Below are positions 22,350 to 33,800 of a stretch of DNA of 64,000 nucleotides, piece by piece. How positions within the stretch are numbered: position 1 is the first letter of the stretch; every line of letters begins with the position of its first letter. Origin of the DNA: Saccharomycopsis phalli (taxonomy: Eukaryota; Ascomycota; Saccharomycetes; Ascoideales; Saccharomycopsidaceae); contig CP073216.1 in assembly GCA_020342235.1 (NCBI GenBank), positions 1,302,001-1,366,000 of the forward strand, given 5' to 3'. The notes under the pieces were generated by a model. That model made no database searches. It saw nothing but the letters and a program-made list of their open reading frames with translations, and was not told the origin of the DNA. A program made the translations under genes and the position numbers.

Positions 22350-23240
22350 TTTTTTTTAATAATAATATTTATTTAAGGCTATAGCTATACTAGGCTCCCG
22401 AGGGAGATTTATACTTCGCCGTCTACGGCTAAGGACGGTGCTGCTATATAGTCGTCGAAAGAAAACTCTGCAACAGAGATAAAAAACTTTCGACCAGAGC
22501 TTGTAAATATGTAAGGTAATGAGCATTGGAGGGGCAATGAGTTTTTCGCCTAGATCTTTGGAGGTAACTTTAGCCACACCCTCCCCAAGGTATTAACTCG
22601 GTAGCCCTCCTAACGTGCTGTAACAGAAAAAAAAGGGGGAACTACCGGTCCAGCACCAACGAGTAGAATCCTATAAGATTTTTAAGCTTCGCCTTATCTG
22701 AGAAGAAGACGCGAGCTTGAGTAGCGTTGGTAATTCCTTCAGGAATCTGTGCTTGGGCTCGAGAGTCCGATAGTATTGGGCATGTGAAGTCGTGGAAAAT
22801 AGATGGTGCAGCATCCCCACATCGGCTGCATGATGGGCTCGCTTCGGCAATGAATAAAGTCTTAGTTTTATGTGAGACTAGGCTTTGGCCGCTAAGGAGT
22901 TGGCTGATTTTGCTTAGTGCTCGTTTGGGCCCAAATAGTGCTTCTGAAAGTAGTAATGTTGACTTATCAGTAGTCGCTTGGATTGGACCTCGGCGTAGCG
23001 TCGTGTAATGAGTCGGTAGTCGGATTTCATTGGAGTCAATGAGTTCTTGCCATTCCTTGGTGACCTTTTTCCTTGTAGCTTCTTTTAAAACAGAGTTTTT
23101 TCTTTGTTTCAGCGGGGCCATTTGTAGCGTGGCAGTTTCCAGTTCAGTCTGATCTTGAATTAGTTGCTCCGCCCTCTGATTGATTCTTGAGGAGACGTCT
23201 TCAAAGGATCGCTGGTAGGGAATGCTGATATTGAGGGCCG
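22350..23240 (-). mobile_element. 5'-truncated LINE copy 2 (subfamily B) with target-site duplication
   Basis: A 12-bp direct repeat, ATTTCCAGCTCT, flanks the insertion at 22338-22349 and 23241-23252. The minus strand is open from the 5' truncation to a stop at 22642 (about 200 residues). It contains the LINE ORF2 C-terminal region with C-x2-C-x8-H-x3-C (CSRC...HDFTC), related to copy 1 (shared LLSG-x-SLVS, SLIGFY/NLIGFYSLVLD). The 3' end reads, on the + strand, a T9 tract followed by AATAATAATATTTATTTAAG. The copy belongs with copy 3 in a subfamily distinct from copies 1 and 6. The open frame and intact duplication suggest a young insertion. Confidence 0.88.
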
Positions 23241-23252
23241 ATTTCCAGCTCT

Positions 23253-23649
23253 AATTAAGCGGATGACTGATGAGATTGTGATCAATGCCATCAAGGGAAG
23301 AGAAGGAATCAGAATAAAGAAAAGAGTAAATGAAAATTTAGAAATCAAAGAAGCAGAAAGAAAGATGAGACTAAAAGGCAGACAAGAGGCCAGTTCTGTA
23401 CGAGATGTGTACGCATTGTGTACATACAAGTACTTACATTATACACGTGATTCATAATATTCTGCACAATGATTAATTCGGTGTAATTTGCAATCAAATG
23501 GGAAGCTCTCGCATCTACAGTTTAATTTTTGTAAAAATAGCCATATGAATTTTTCAGTTTAACTTCCTCGACGTAGCCAGCCCCAAATTGATTAGCATTG
23601 CCTTGCACCTGCCAAGGCAAGTTGTTTCGTATGGCTTTCCTAATGTTTT
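23253..23649. other. Intergenic region, nothing recognised
   Basis: This short AT-rich stretch lies between LINE copy 2 and the duplicated adhesin upstream segment. No feature is supported. Confidence 0.4.
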
Positions 23650-24976
23650 AACACTTAATATTTAAATAGCACACCAGGTCTGATAGCAGTATAACCGGTA
23701 AATGGACGAACGTATATGCTCCCAGAGAGTTAGTACAATGCTACATCTCAACAGATTTTGGTTCAGCAGAAAGCATATGGCAATTACAGACCCACATGAA
23801 AGCCCCAAAATTTACAAGTCATGCTATCAAACTCTACCACTATACAGTAATACCATACCCTTGTAGTAGCCTACTTGTCATTCATTCATAATTTTAGGGT
23901 CTTTGGTGACAGTGTAATAAACTGTAAATCTACTCAAACAATCATGCGCATAAAACACCCGTGCACAGACAGATGCCCCTATCATGGAATACTACGACGA
24001 CTTCATCTGAAATACTACAGCGACTTCATATGAGAATCCCATAAAACAAAACTAAATTATTTCTTTCTAACGTTTAATTTAGTAAAATCACGACTAAAAA
24101 ACCTTGCCAATCTTTTCTCATTCTAGCCATTAATAGCATATACCAGAGCCTTCCATGCATCGAAGATAAACCTTACTCGTCAGCCATGCATATCAAAGCC
24201 TTTTAACATTAAATAGCTAGTTCCCACAGCATTTATATTTCACATAAATTTGTACTCACATTTTACTTCACTAGCAGTTCTGGAAATTAATAGCCAATAA
24301 AAACCGATGAGGAACGGATGTAACTATCACAGGGTCTCAACATTAATAGGTGCATCCTTGTGATATATGGCTTGCAATTCATCACACCAACCAACCAAAA
24401 CAATAAAGGAAGCCCAGTAAGTCAATTACACTGTTGTAAATACATTGAATAAAATAAGGTATGATCCTTTTCAACTCTCTTTTAATAAAACTTTAAAGCT
24501 ACTGCAATGACTGGATGTTGAGGCGAGCCTCAAGCACGCCATGTTATGACTGGCTTACTTCCAATGAGAGTCAGTGTCAATCTGTGATCACTAAAGACAG
24601 GCTACTTAAAAATAATCACAAAATGAATTGTAATATTATTTATTGCACACATATCAGCAGTTTTGAGTTATTGACTTCTAACATTCAACATTTCTATCTC
24701 CATGCTTATAAGCTTGGAGGTACATTATGGACTAGCTTGTATCAATTGAACCAATAGCAAGCGATCTTGGCAATACTACTAGCTCTACTATCAACATATC
24801 TGCTTTAGTATTAAAAAAATGTATTCTAAGGCAGTAAAAGTTCCCGTTGTATCATATTCATGATGCCACACTACTGCATTCAGTAACTCTATATTCATCA
24901 ACTTATATTGGAAAACCACTATAAAAAGTAGACGTCTTCCAACTCAAATACCATCCGCTTTCACAATTATTCTTTG
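23650..24976 (+). promoter_or_regulatory. Long upstream region of adhesin 1 (duplicated segment U1)
   Basis: This segment is homologous, with gaps, to 29330-30856 and 38680-40632 upstream of adhesins 2 and 3. Shared landmarks in the same order include TGTAATAAACTGTAAA (about 23921), CACAGGGTCTC (24329), TGGCTTGCAATTCATCA (24367), ACGCCATGTT (24536) and a block around TTTAGTATTAAAA (24805). A TATA box (TATAAAAAG, 24920-24928) followed by TAGAC is shared with adhesin 3. Conservation over more than 1 kb fits a long FLO11-type regulatory promoter, though shared ancestry alone could also explain it. Confidence 0.6.
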
Positions 24977-27244
24977 ATGATTTTTTCGTTCGCTTTACTA
25001 TTCATCCAGTTTATTACTGTCTTTGGAGAGGCTGTCGTTCCACCAGGGTCTCCTGGAGGCCCAGGAAACAGAGATGCCATTGGCAACTCTATGGGATGCT
25101 CCATCAATGCATCTCCAATTGGAAGCGGTTTCAATGCGGTTTTTTATCCTTATGAGTTTTTTGCCCCTTACGATGAGGAATATGTCAAACACGGTTACAA
25201 ACTGAAGACTCCAATAGCAAGCAAAGACGGAGTTGCTGATATTGCATTCCATATTGACTTGAAAAAGGAAGATAAAGTTGTCGACGGTGATATTTACGGT
25301 GTCGAAATGACCATTTCTAACTTCTCCTTGTCTCTTACCGGCTACTTCTATGCAGAGGAAACTGGTTACTACGAAGTTCTTTTCTATGCCACAGACGACG
25401 CGGTGATCTTCTACTTCGGATCAAATTCTGCTTTTGAATGTTGCCACAGCACAGAGCTTGCTCCAAATTTAGCTTTTGATGATCAGGTCATTTACACTAC
25501 TGGTAATGTGATGGACCAAGGCACCGATTTCTACGCCTCAAGATACAGATACCTCGAAGGTGGGTACTACTATCCAACAAGAATTGCCTATGTCCAAATC
25601 ATTACTTTTGCGTACCTTCAGATGACCATAACCACACCAAGTGGAAAGAAACTCACAACATTTGGAGATACAGTCTATCAGTTTGATGAGCAAGACGCGG
25701 CATGTGAGCTGGTAACTAAAGAAGATACAAGCACACCTTCCACCACTACAGTGCCATGGAGCGGATCTACCACCAACACCATCACCTCAACTAATTCCAA
25801 TCCAAATACTCCACCTGTGATTGTCGTCGAAACTCCATCAGAAAACCCATCGACTATTACTACCACCGTTCCATGGACTGGGTCCACAACTAAAACTCAT
25901 ACTACGACTAATGCCGACCCAAATTCTCCGGTTGAGGTTATTGTTGAAACACCATCTTCTGATCCATCGACTATCACTACTACCATTCCATGGACTGGGT
26001 CCACCACTAGAACTCATACCACGACTAATGCTGACCCAAATTCTCCGGTTGAGGTTATTGTTGAAACACCATCTTCTGATCCATCGACTATCACTACTAC
26101 CATTCCATGGACTGGGTCAACCACTAATACTTATACTACTACTTTTGAAGATCCGAATTCTCCAATTGAAGTTGTGATCGAGACACCATCTTCTGATCCA
26201 TCGACTATCACTACTACCATTCCATGGACTGGGTCCACCACTAGAACTCATACCACGACTAATGCTGACCCAAATTCTCCGGTTGAGGTTATTGTCGAGA
26301 CGCCAAGCTCCGCTCCAACAACCACTTACACCACTACGTCTACTTCGACTGAATGCATTGCATCGACTGTTGTTATTACTACCACTGTTTGCGAAAACTT
26401 AAAGTGTCAGGAGGTTGTTCAGACTGTTCCAACAGTTGTCTCTTCAAATGTTGTTGTTACAAAAGTGGTAACAGTTACTGCAGAGCCTTCATCAAAATCT
26501 TCGGCAAATGGAAACGATAATGGGAATGGAAACGATAATGGGAATGGAAACGGTTCTCCAGGATCTGGTTCTTCTGGATCCCCTGGATCATCTGGATCTT
26601 CTGGTTCATCTGGATCATCTGGATCTTCTGGATCTTCTGGATCGTCTGGATCTTCTGGATCTTCTGGATCCGATGGTTCGTCTGGATCTTCTGGATCTGA
26701 CGGTTCTTCTGGATCTTCTGGATCTTCTGGATCTTCTGGATCTTCTGGATCTTCTGGATCTTCTGGATCTTCTGGATCGTCTGGATCGTCTGGATCTTCT
26801 GGATCCGATGGTTCGTCTGGATCTTCTGGATCTTCTGGATCGTCTGGATCTTCTGGATCTTCTGGATCCGATGGTTCGTCTGGATCTTCTGGATCTGACG
26901 GTTCTTCTGGATCTTCTGGATCTTCTGGATCTTCTGGATCTTCTGGATCGTCTGGATCTTCTGGATCTTCTGGATCCGATGGTTCGTCTGGATCTTCTGG
27001 ATCTGACGGTTCTTCTGGATCTTCTGGATCTGACGGTTCTTCTGGATCTTCTGGATCTTCTGGATCTTCTGGATCTGACGGTTCTTCTGGATCGTCTGGA
27101 TCTTCTGGATCCGATGGTTCGTCTGGTTCTTCTGGTTCTGAAAATGGAAACCCAGCAGTTACATCATTTTCAGGAATTGCCAGTGCAAAGACTATTCCAT
27201 CATTTATTTTTACTATTCTCTTGTCTTTACTTGTTGCCGTTTAG
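24977..27244 (+). CDS. GPI-anchored PA14/flocculin-type cell-wall adhesin 1
   Basis: The ATG at 24977 gives 755 aa. Residues 1-18 are a signal peptide. Residues 41-243 form a PA14/GLEYA-superfamily lectin domain like the Flo and Epa adhesins: paired Asp D140-D141 in YATDDAVIFYFG (Ca2+/glycan site), an FECC motif at 154-156, and Cys41/Cys243 placed to bridge the ends. Six flocculin repeats of about 39 residues follow (TTIPWTGSTT...NSPVEVIVETP), then a Cys-containing spacer (TVCENLKC), a short Asn-Gly run, and a Ser-rich block with Gly at every third residue (GSS/GSD, about 26555-27140). The hydrophobic C terminus (IPSFIFTILLSLLVAV) after a small-residue site fits GPI attachment. It likely mediates cell-cell or surface binding; the ligand is unknown. 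Confidence 0.93.
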   Translation: MIFSFALLFIQFITVFGEAVVPPGSPGGPGNRDAIGNSMGCSINASPIGSGFNAVFYPYEFFAPYDEEYVKHGYKLKTPIASKDGVADIAFHIDLKKEDKVVDGDIYGVEMTISNFSLSLTGYFYAEETGYYEVLFYATDDAVIFYFGSNSAFECCHSTELAPNLAFDDQVIYTTGNVMDQGTDFYASRYRYLEGGYYYPTRIAYVQIITFAYLQMTITTPSGKKLTTFGDTVYQFDEQDAACELVTKEDTSTPSTTTVPWSGSTTNTITSTNSNPNTPPVIVVETPSENPSTITTTVPWTGSTTKTHTTTNADPNSPVEVIVETPSSDPSTITTTIPWTGSTTRTHTTTNADPNSPVEVIVETPSSDPSTITTTIPWTGSTTNTYTTTFEDPNSPIEVVIETPSSDPSTITTTIPWTGSTTRTHTTTNADPNSPVEVIVETPSSAPTTTYTTTSTSTECIASTVVITTTVCENLKCQEVVQTVPTVVSSNVVVTKVVTVTAEPSSKSSANGNDNGNGNDNGNGNGSPGSGSSGSPGSSGSSGSSGSSGSSGSSGSSGSSGSSGSDGSSGSSGSDGSSGSSGSSGSSGSSGSSGSSGSSGSSGSSGSSGSDGSSGSSGSSGSSGSSGSSGSDGSSGSSGSDGSSGSSGSSGSSGSSGSSGSSGSSGSDGSSGSSGSDGSSGSSGSDGSSGSSGSSGSSGSDGSSGSSGSSGSDGSSGSSGSENGNPAVTSFSGIASAKTIPSFIFTILLSLLVAV
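26555..27140 (+). repeat. 9-bp-based coding repeat, Gly-Ser-Ser/Gly-Ser-Asp triplets
   Basis: This is a tandem array of GGATCTTCT and variants (GGATCCGAT, GGATCTGAC, GGATCGTCT). It encodes about 195 residues with Gly at every third position. Higher-order blocks ending in Asp recur, showing nested duplication. The other two forward frames also stay open in places because of periodicity. Confidence 0.85.
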
Positions 27245-28850
27245 GCAATTGACTATCAGGCAATCTAATATTTTCGATACCTAAAATATTTTCAAAATTT
27301 CTTACTTTCATTTCCGCAAAACAGTTGAATTCGTCAGCATTAAATTATTCTTTCTTTTTGATTTTCTTGAATTAATAAATATCATGTCATAATGATTATA
27401 ATTGTAGACCACAAGCTCAAAGTATAGCTAATAATTATCGATATATCATCATCATCACGGCATAAATCAAGGCAAATTATTTGGCTTTGGTGCTTTATAA
27501 TCCAGAATAGGCTAACCGTGATGGCTCGTCAGATTTTTGCTATTGTAACCTTCGCCGTCATCGCAAAAGTACTTGATGTTATACCAACTGTGTAGTGGAA
27601 TAAAAGAGTTTCAAAATGACTCTCTTATAGTATAGGAGCTACAATACTCCCGCCTTTGGATTCTCAAGGAATGGCAGGAAAGTACTTGCTTGGTCTAATG
27701 GTGACTGCTTCCCAAGACAATGTCAAAAATCACGAGCGATGAGCACCAGATCTTTAGCCGTTTACATAGATAAAACCAAGCTCCTTATTAAAGGCGCTTA
27801 GTCCTTATTAAAGTGATATTCTCCTTATTAGAGGCGTTTGCTCACGTGGAATTGCCTCTGCCACAATATTATACGACGTTCAGCTCCTAGATGAATCATT
27901 TTGTAAATAGACAAAATACCCGAATCTTCTAATGGAAGAAACACAAGATAGTGGTTGATCACAAATCAGTACAAACTCAATGAGTTGTACCAGACGCAAT
28001 GGAGCAATATGCACCCAATACATGAGATTCGGTGAGCTTGCGTTAATGGCATCCGGGCTCCTCACACCCCAGATCATATACCATGAATCAGAAATACCAC
28101 ACCAAGTAAAGTATTTAAATCCAGATAACTACAAGCGAGCTGATTAAGGGTTTTCTCAGTAACATTGCGATTTTCTAAAAGTATACTTTTCCTCACCGTG
28201 CTTCGGGAGACAACGTATGGCTAAATACAAAAATACATTTATCCAAATGTAGTTGATTGTCTGGTGATTATTACTGTCGTGGTTTAGCCATGTCAATTTA
28301 GCGAGCAGTCAAATTGTATAATAAAGTAGGTTCTTCCCCAATTCAGTTTACGGATTTCATTTTCCATTCAGATATTCAGTCGCAACTGGACAACGCAAAT
28401 ACTGCACAAGTTTATATGATTGTAGTTACCAGTATCCAATCCGTTGACAGACTAACCATATGAGACTTTGAAATTGATGAAAGCTACTGAATAGTCTTCC
28501 GACTCACCTTATGTTCAATAGTGGTTAGTATGGGTATAAGCACTCTCCAGCAATGACTAAACAAGCATATTAAAATCTGAGTTTCGTCAATACAGTCGGC
28601 AGTTGCGGGTACAAACTACCAGTTAGGCGCAATGAAATTACTCGCACTCATAAAGTTCTTGATAATAGTCTAATCTGAAAATGCATCAAGGCGGATGGTT
28701 CCAATGAGCCTGTACAAAACTGCATTACAACGTGATGACTCGCCATCAATAGCGCTTTAATAGTCGATGAAGTTTACAGAATACATTATTTTCATCAGGA
28801 AACATATATTGAACTATTTTTTCCTTTGGAGTAGAACGACAGAGTTTAGA
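27245..28850. other. Gene-poor region 3' of adhesin 1, with duplicated fragments
   Basis: The stretch at about 28370-28440 resembles 36520-36590 downstream of adhesin 2. The stretch at about 28570-28740 (AATGAGCCTGTACAAAACTG) resembles 38390-38580. These are parts of the segmental duplication that carries the adhesins. No host gene was seen. Confidence 0.5.
27880..28090 (-). mobile_element. Possible copia-type pol fossil fragment
   Basis: On the minus strand a short frame resembles the segment near the reverse-transcriptase/RNase-H junction of copia-type pol (RSPDAINASS). It is a broken, isolated fragment, and a related piece lies near 29640-29720. The assignment is weak. Confidence 0.3.
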
Positions 28851-29190
28851 GTGTTACATATTCTTTCTATAGGAGATGGCATTCTTTATATAGATACTGT
28901 AATGAAGAAGAAGGTTTACCCTTAATTTTTGTAACTCAGATCGTCCTTGAATTCCTTTTAGAGGATTAGGACTTTCCCTTTTTAATTGTTATTTCCTATC
29001 TGGCTCTTGCTCCTCCTTAAGTGAAGTTGCCCCAACCGGTTCAACTCCACTTGACTCCGATCATAAGCCCTTTATTATCAAGTATAAATAGTCAGACTTT
29101 TCTTTGAATAGTCAAGTGAATATATTTTAGCTATTTTACCACTCGTATCCTAGTTACTATATTACAGATACCATTATTCTGTTATGTTAG
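28851..29190 (+). mobile_element. Solo-LTR-like element (copy 1)
   Basis: The segment has LTR-like organisation: it begins near TGTTACATATTC, has a TATA box in TATAAATAGTCAGA (about 29091), and its downstream part (AGCTATTTTACC, TTAGTTACTATAT-like) matches the inverted copy at 45500-45770. No internal coding region is next to it, so it looks like a solo LTR. Ends are approximate. It interrupts the adhesin-2 upstream duplicate. Confidence 0.5.
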
Positions 29191-29329
29191 AAATTTCTGC
29201 CTGCCATGGGTCAAACGAGTATATCCATTTGTTCCACGGTATGGCTCCGGGTCCATGTCTTTATCGAAGGTTTTGTCTAAGCAGCAGATAACAATCACAG
29301 GATCACAGAGAACTTGGAAACTCAAGTAT

Positions 29330-30856
29330 TGCCGTTACCAAACTCTATCTGTATGCAATATAGCGTAACCCAATTGTCACATGTAATTTCAAAGCCCTAG
29401 CGGAAAATGTATTAAACTGTAATCATACAAAAACAGTCATGTGTATAAACATAGGCGCACGTCATGGTGCACTAGTAGATATGACTTTTTCCTGAATAGA
29501 GTGACGGAATTTGCAGAAATTAAATACAGAGTCATTTAAAACTTTTTCTAAAGGTCCAATTGTTAGTAAATTAGAGTTCAACAAAATCGTCAGTCTTTTA
29601 ATGTCTTGGGAACAGTTCATAAACACGTTAAGTTATTATAACGTGATGGAGCAAGAAGCACCAAGAACACGAGATTCACTGTCAAAATCATGGCTACCCC
29701 ACTCCCATTGATATTTTTATTCACAGACAACTACAAGCCAGCTGCTTAAGATTTCTTTGACTCAATTTGTCGAATCACAGTGCAGTTGAACCCGATTACG
29801 TAACACAACACATTGATCAAATCTGAGACTTCCATGCAAGATTTGCCTTAACGCGTACTCATTGATGCCTTTTAAAACCAAGTGGCTTGTTCCCGCAAAA
29901 TCTATATTCCGCATGAATTTGTATTCACCATGCACTTCACCAACAGTCCGGGCAATTTACATGTCGGTAAAATTTAACAAGAAACAGTTCTAATTTTCAC
30001 AGGGTCTCCAACAATAAAAGGTGCGCCAAAAAGATTGCGTGGCTTGCAATTTATCATACTCACTAAAACATCAGTTGAGCCAAAATAAATTATAGATATG
30101 TCAATATGCTGAATTCAAAAGGGTATGGTTCTTTAGATTCACACCAAATATGGAAATGGCCAGATGATAGCGCCAGGTAAAGCCCAGAACCACTTCCTCT
30201 GCTAATGTAAGTTGTGCCTCATTGATTCCTATGTTGCATCGTACGACCTCTAGTACTGTTTAGGTTTCTCGGCTATTATTACGGGTCTTTACAGAACCTA
30301 AAAAGTAAAGTGATGAGCTTCACTCTTGCATTTCATCCAATCAGTGCGAATCTGAGACCACTCAAAACGATAACCTTGCAAAAAAGTTTCTTGGCATAAA
30401 AATTTTGACTATAGAGTTTTAGTAGAAACTTTGCGGCAAAATGCTTTGACAATAAAGCTTCGGCAAAAATCTTTGACACAAAAGTATTGGCAAAACAGTT
30501 TCACGCCAAGTTGAAAAATAATCATAGGCGCTCACATTGACACCATCCAATTGAATAACCGTCAATATATTGTATAATACGTGAATTAATGCTGGAATTC
30601 TTCCCAGTATACGCATCAATTCACTAACCTAATTTGAGGAATGGTACTCACATTTTTGCAAGTGGCGCTTATTCTGTCACCAAGACACTAGTAGTATCAG
30701 AGGACGTATACCAAGGTAACCATGTTGCCTGATTTTGTCAAATTCTGACTACTTTCGCTGAATAAAGCAGTCAGATCTTCATTTATTCATTCTGGCTGAA
30801 TACTATATAAAGCAGGCGGTCTCTTCTCTAGCTATTTGCCTTGGCAATTTTACTTA
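29330..30856 (+). promoter_or_regulatory. Long upstream region of adhesin 2 (duplicated segment U2)
   Basis: The segment is homologous to U1 and U3. Landmarks are TGTATTAAACTGTAAT (29408), GCACGTCATGGTGCA (29457, shared with U3), CACAGGGTCTCC (29999), TGGCTTGCAATTTATCA (30041), and TAGTATCAGAGGACG just before the gene. A TATA box, TATATAAAG, lies at 30804-30812, about 45 bp before the ATG. A short open frame at 29511-29711 is not convincing as a gene. Confidence 0.6.
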
Positions 30857-33800
30857 ATGATTTTTCGGATTGAGCTATTCTTTCTTCAGATCTTTACTGC
30901 GCTTGCAGTTCTTACTCCTCCTTCCGGTTCTGACGGAAGTCCTGGAAACAGAGGCGCCATCAGTAGCGTAATAGGCTGTGAGGTCAGCACCGATCCTATT
31001 GCAAAAGGCTTTGATGGTGTATTCTATCCATATGTGCTTGAGGCTCCCTATAATGAACAATATGTCAAGTATGGCTACAAACTGAAGACTCCGGTTGCAA
31101 ACGCCAATGGAGTCACTAACATTTCGTTCCACATCAATTTACCCTATGGAGGAGATGTGTACCAAGGAGAAATCTACGGTACTCCGATTACAATCTCCAA
31201 CTTCTCTTTAGTGCTCACCGGTTACTTCCTTGCACAGGAAACGGGTTACTACGAAGTTCTTTTCTATGCCACAGATGACGCAGTAGTATTTTATTTCGGA
31301 ACAGACTCTGCTTTCCAATGTTGCCAGAGTACAGAACTTGCTCCAAATTTAGCTTTTGACGATCAGGTCATTTATACTACTGGTAGTATCGTTCTGCAAG
31401 GTAGCGATTTCTATGCTTCCAGATATGTCTATCTTCAAGGCGGCTACTACTATCCAACAAGAATCTCATATGTCCAAATCGCAACTTTTGCATACCTTAA
31501 TATAACCATTACCACCCCAAGTGGAAAGGCTCTTACCACATTTGAAGATACAGTCTTTCAGTTTGACGAGACACAGGCAACATGTCAATCGGTTAATCCA
31601 TCAGATCCAAAATCAACCACTACTGTTTCCACACCTTGGACCGGGTCTAGTACTACTACTTACACTACCACTTATTCGGATCCAATTTCTCCAATTGCAG
31701 TTATTGTTGAGACTCCGCGATCAACCATCACTACAACAACTCCGTGGACTGGATCTACCACCAGTTCTTACACGACTACTTTTGATGATCTAAATTCTCC
31801 AGTCCAGATTGTTGTTGAAACTCCACAATCAACCATCACTACAACCACCCCATGGACTGGAACTACGATAAATACCTATACTACTACATTTGATGATCTA
31901 AATTCTCCAGTCGAAGTTGTCATTCAAACTCCACGATCCACCATCACTACAACTGTTCCATGGACTGGGTCCACTACAAACACTTATACTACTACTTTTG
32001 ATGACCTAAATTCTCCAGTGGAAATTGTTGTTGAAACTCCATCTTCTACCATCACGACCACTGTTCCATGGACTGGATCAACCACCAACACATACACGAC
32101 TACTTTTGATGATCCAAACTCTCCTGCTGAGGTAGTTATTCAAACTCCACGATTAACCACCACTACAACTGTTCCGTGGACTGGTTCTACTACCAATACC
32201 TACACTACTACATTTGATGATCCAAACTCTCCCGTTGAGATTGTTGTTCAAACACCATCGTCAACCATCACCACTACTGTTCCATGGACTGGGTCTACTA
32301 CCAACACCTACACCACTACTCTTGATGACCCAAATTCTCCAGTAGAGGTTGTCGTTCAAACTCCATCTTCAACAATTACTACAACTATCATATGGACTGG
32401 ATCTACCACCAGTTCTTACACGACCAGTTTTGACGACCCAAATTCTCCAGTAGAGATTGTTGTTCAAATTCCACGTTCAACCATTACTACTACTGTTCCG
32501 TGGACTGGTTCTACTACCAACACCTACACTACTACATTTGATGATCCAAACTCTCCCGTTGAGATTGTTGTTCAAACACCATCGTCAACCATCACCACTA
32601 CTGTTCCATGGACTGGTTCTACTACCAACACCTACACGACTACTTTTGATGATCCAAATTCTCCAGTTGAAGTTGTGATTGAGACTCCATCATCAACTAT
32701 TACTACTACTGTTCCATGGACTGGTTCTACTACCAATACCTACACTACTACATTTGATGATCCAAACTCTCCCGTTGAGATTGTTGTTCAAACACCATCG
32801 TCAACCATCACCACTACTGTTCCATGGACTGGTTCTACTACCAACACCTACACGACTACTTTTGATGATCCAAATTCTCCAGTTGAAGTTGTGATTCAGA
32901 CTCCATCTTCAACAATTACTACAACTATCATATGGACTGGATCTGCCACCAGTTCTTACACGACCAGTTTTGACGACCCAAATTCTCCAGTAGAGATTGT
33001 TGTTCAAATTCCACGTTCAACCATTACTACTACTGTTCCATGGACTGGTTCTACTACCAACACCTACACTACTACTTTTGGTGATTCAAATTCTCCAGTT
33101 GAAGTTGTAATTGAAACACCTTCTTCTGTTCCTTCTACCATCACCACTATTGTTCCATGGACTGGGTCTACTACCAACACCTACACCACTACTTTTGATG
33201 ATCCAAATTCTCCAGTTGAAGTCGTGGTTGAGACTCCATCATCCACCATCACTACTACTGTTCCATGGACTGGTTCTACTACCAACACCTATACTACTAC
33301 TTTTGATGATCCAAATTCTCCGATTGAGGTTGTTGTTCAAACACCATCGTCAACCATCACCACTACTGTTCCATGGACTGGTTCTACTACCAATACCTAC
33401 ACGACTACTTTTGATGATCCAAACTCCCCAGTAGAGGTTGTCGTTCAAACACCAGGATCGGTTTCATCTACTATCACTACCACCATTCCATGGACTGGAT
33501 CAACTACCAACACCTACACTACTACTTTTACTGATCCAAACTCTCCAGTTGAAGTTGTAATTGAAACACCTTCTTCTGTTCCTTCTACCATCACCACTAC
33601 TGTTCCATGGACTGGTTCTACTACCAACACCTACACGACTACTTTTGATGATCCAAACTCCCCAGTAGAGGTTGTCGTTCAAACACCAGGATCGGTTTCA
33701 TCTACTATCACTACCACCATTCCATGGACTGGATCAACTACCAACACCTACACTACTACTTTTACTGATCCAAACTCTCCAGTTGAAGTTGTAATTGAAA

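Noticed and set aside
26508-27284. 258-aa forward open frame (Leu-Asp-Leu repeats)
   Set aside because: Shifted frame of the Gly-Ser triplet array of adhesin 1.
29511-29711. 66-codon frame in the adhesin 2 upstream region
   Set aside because: The start is not a supported ATG context, and the homologous upstream regions of adhesins 1 and 3 do not keep it open.
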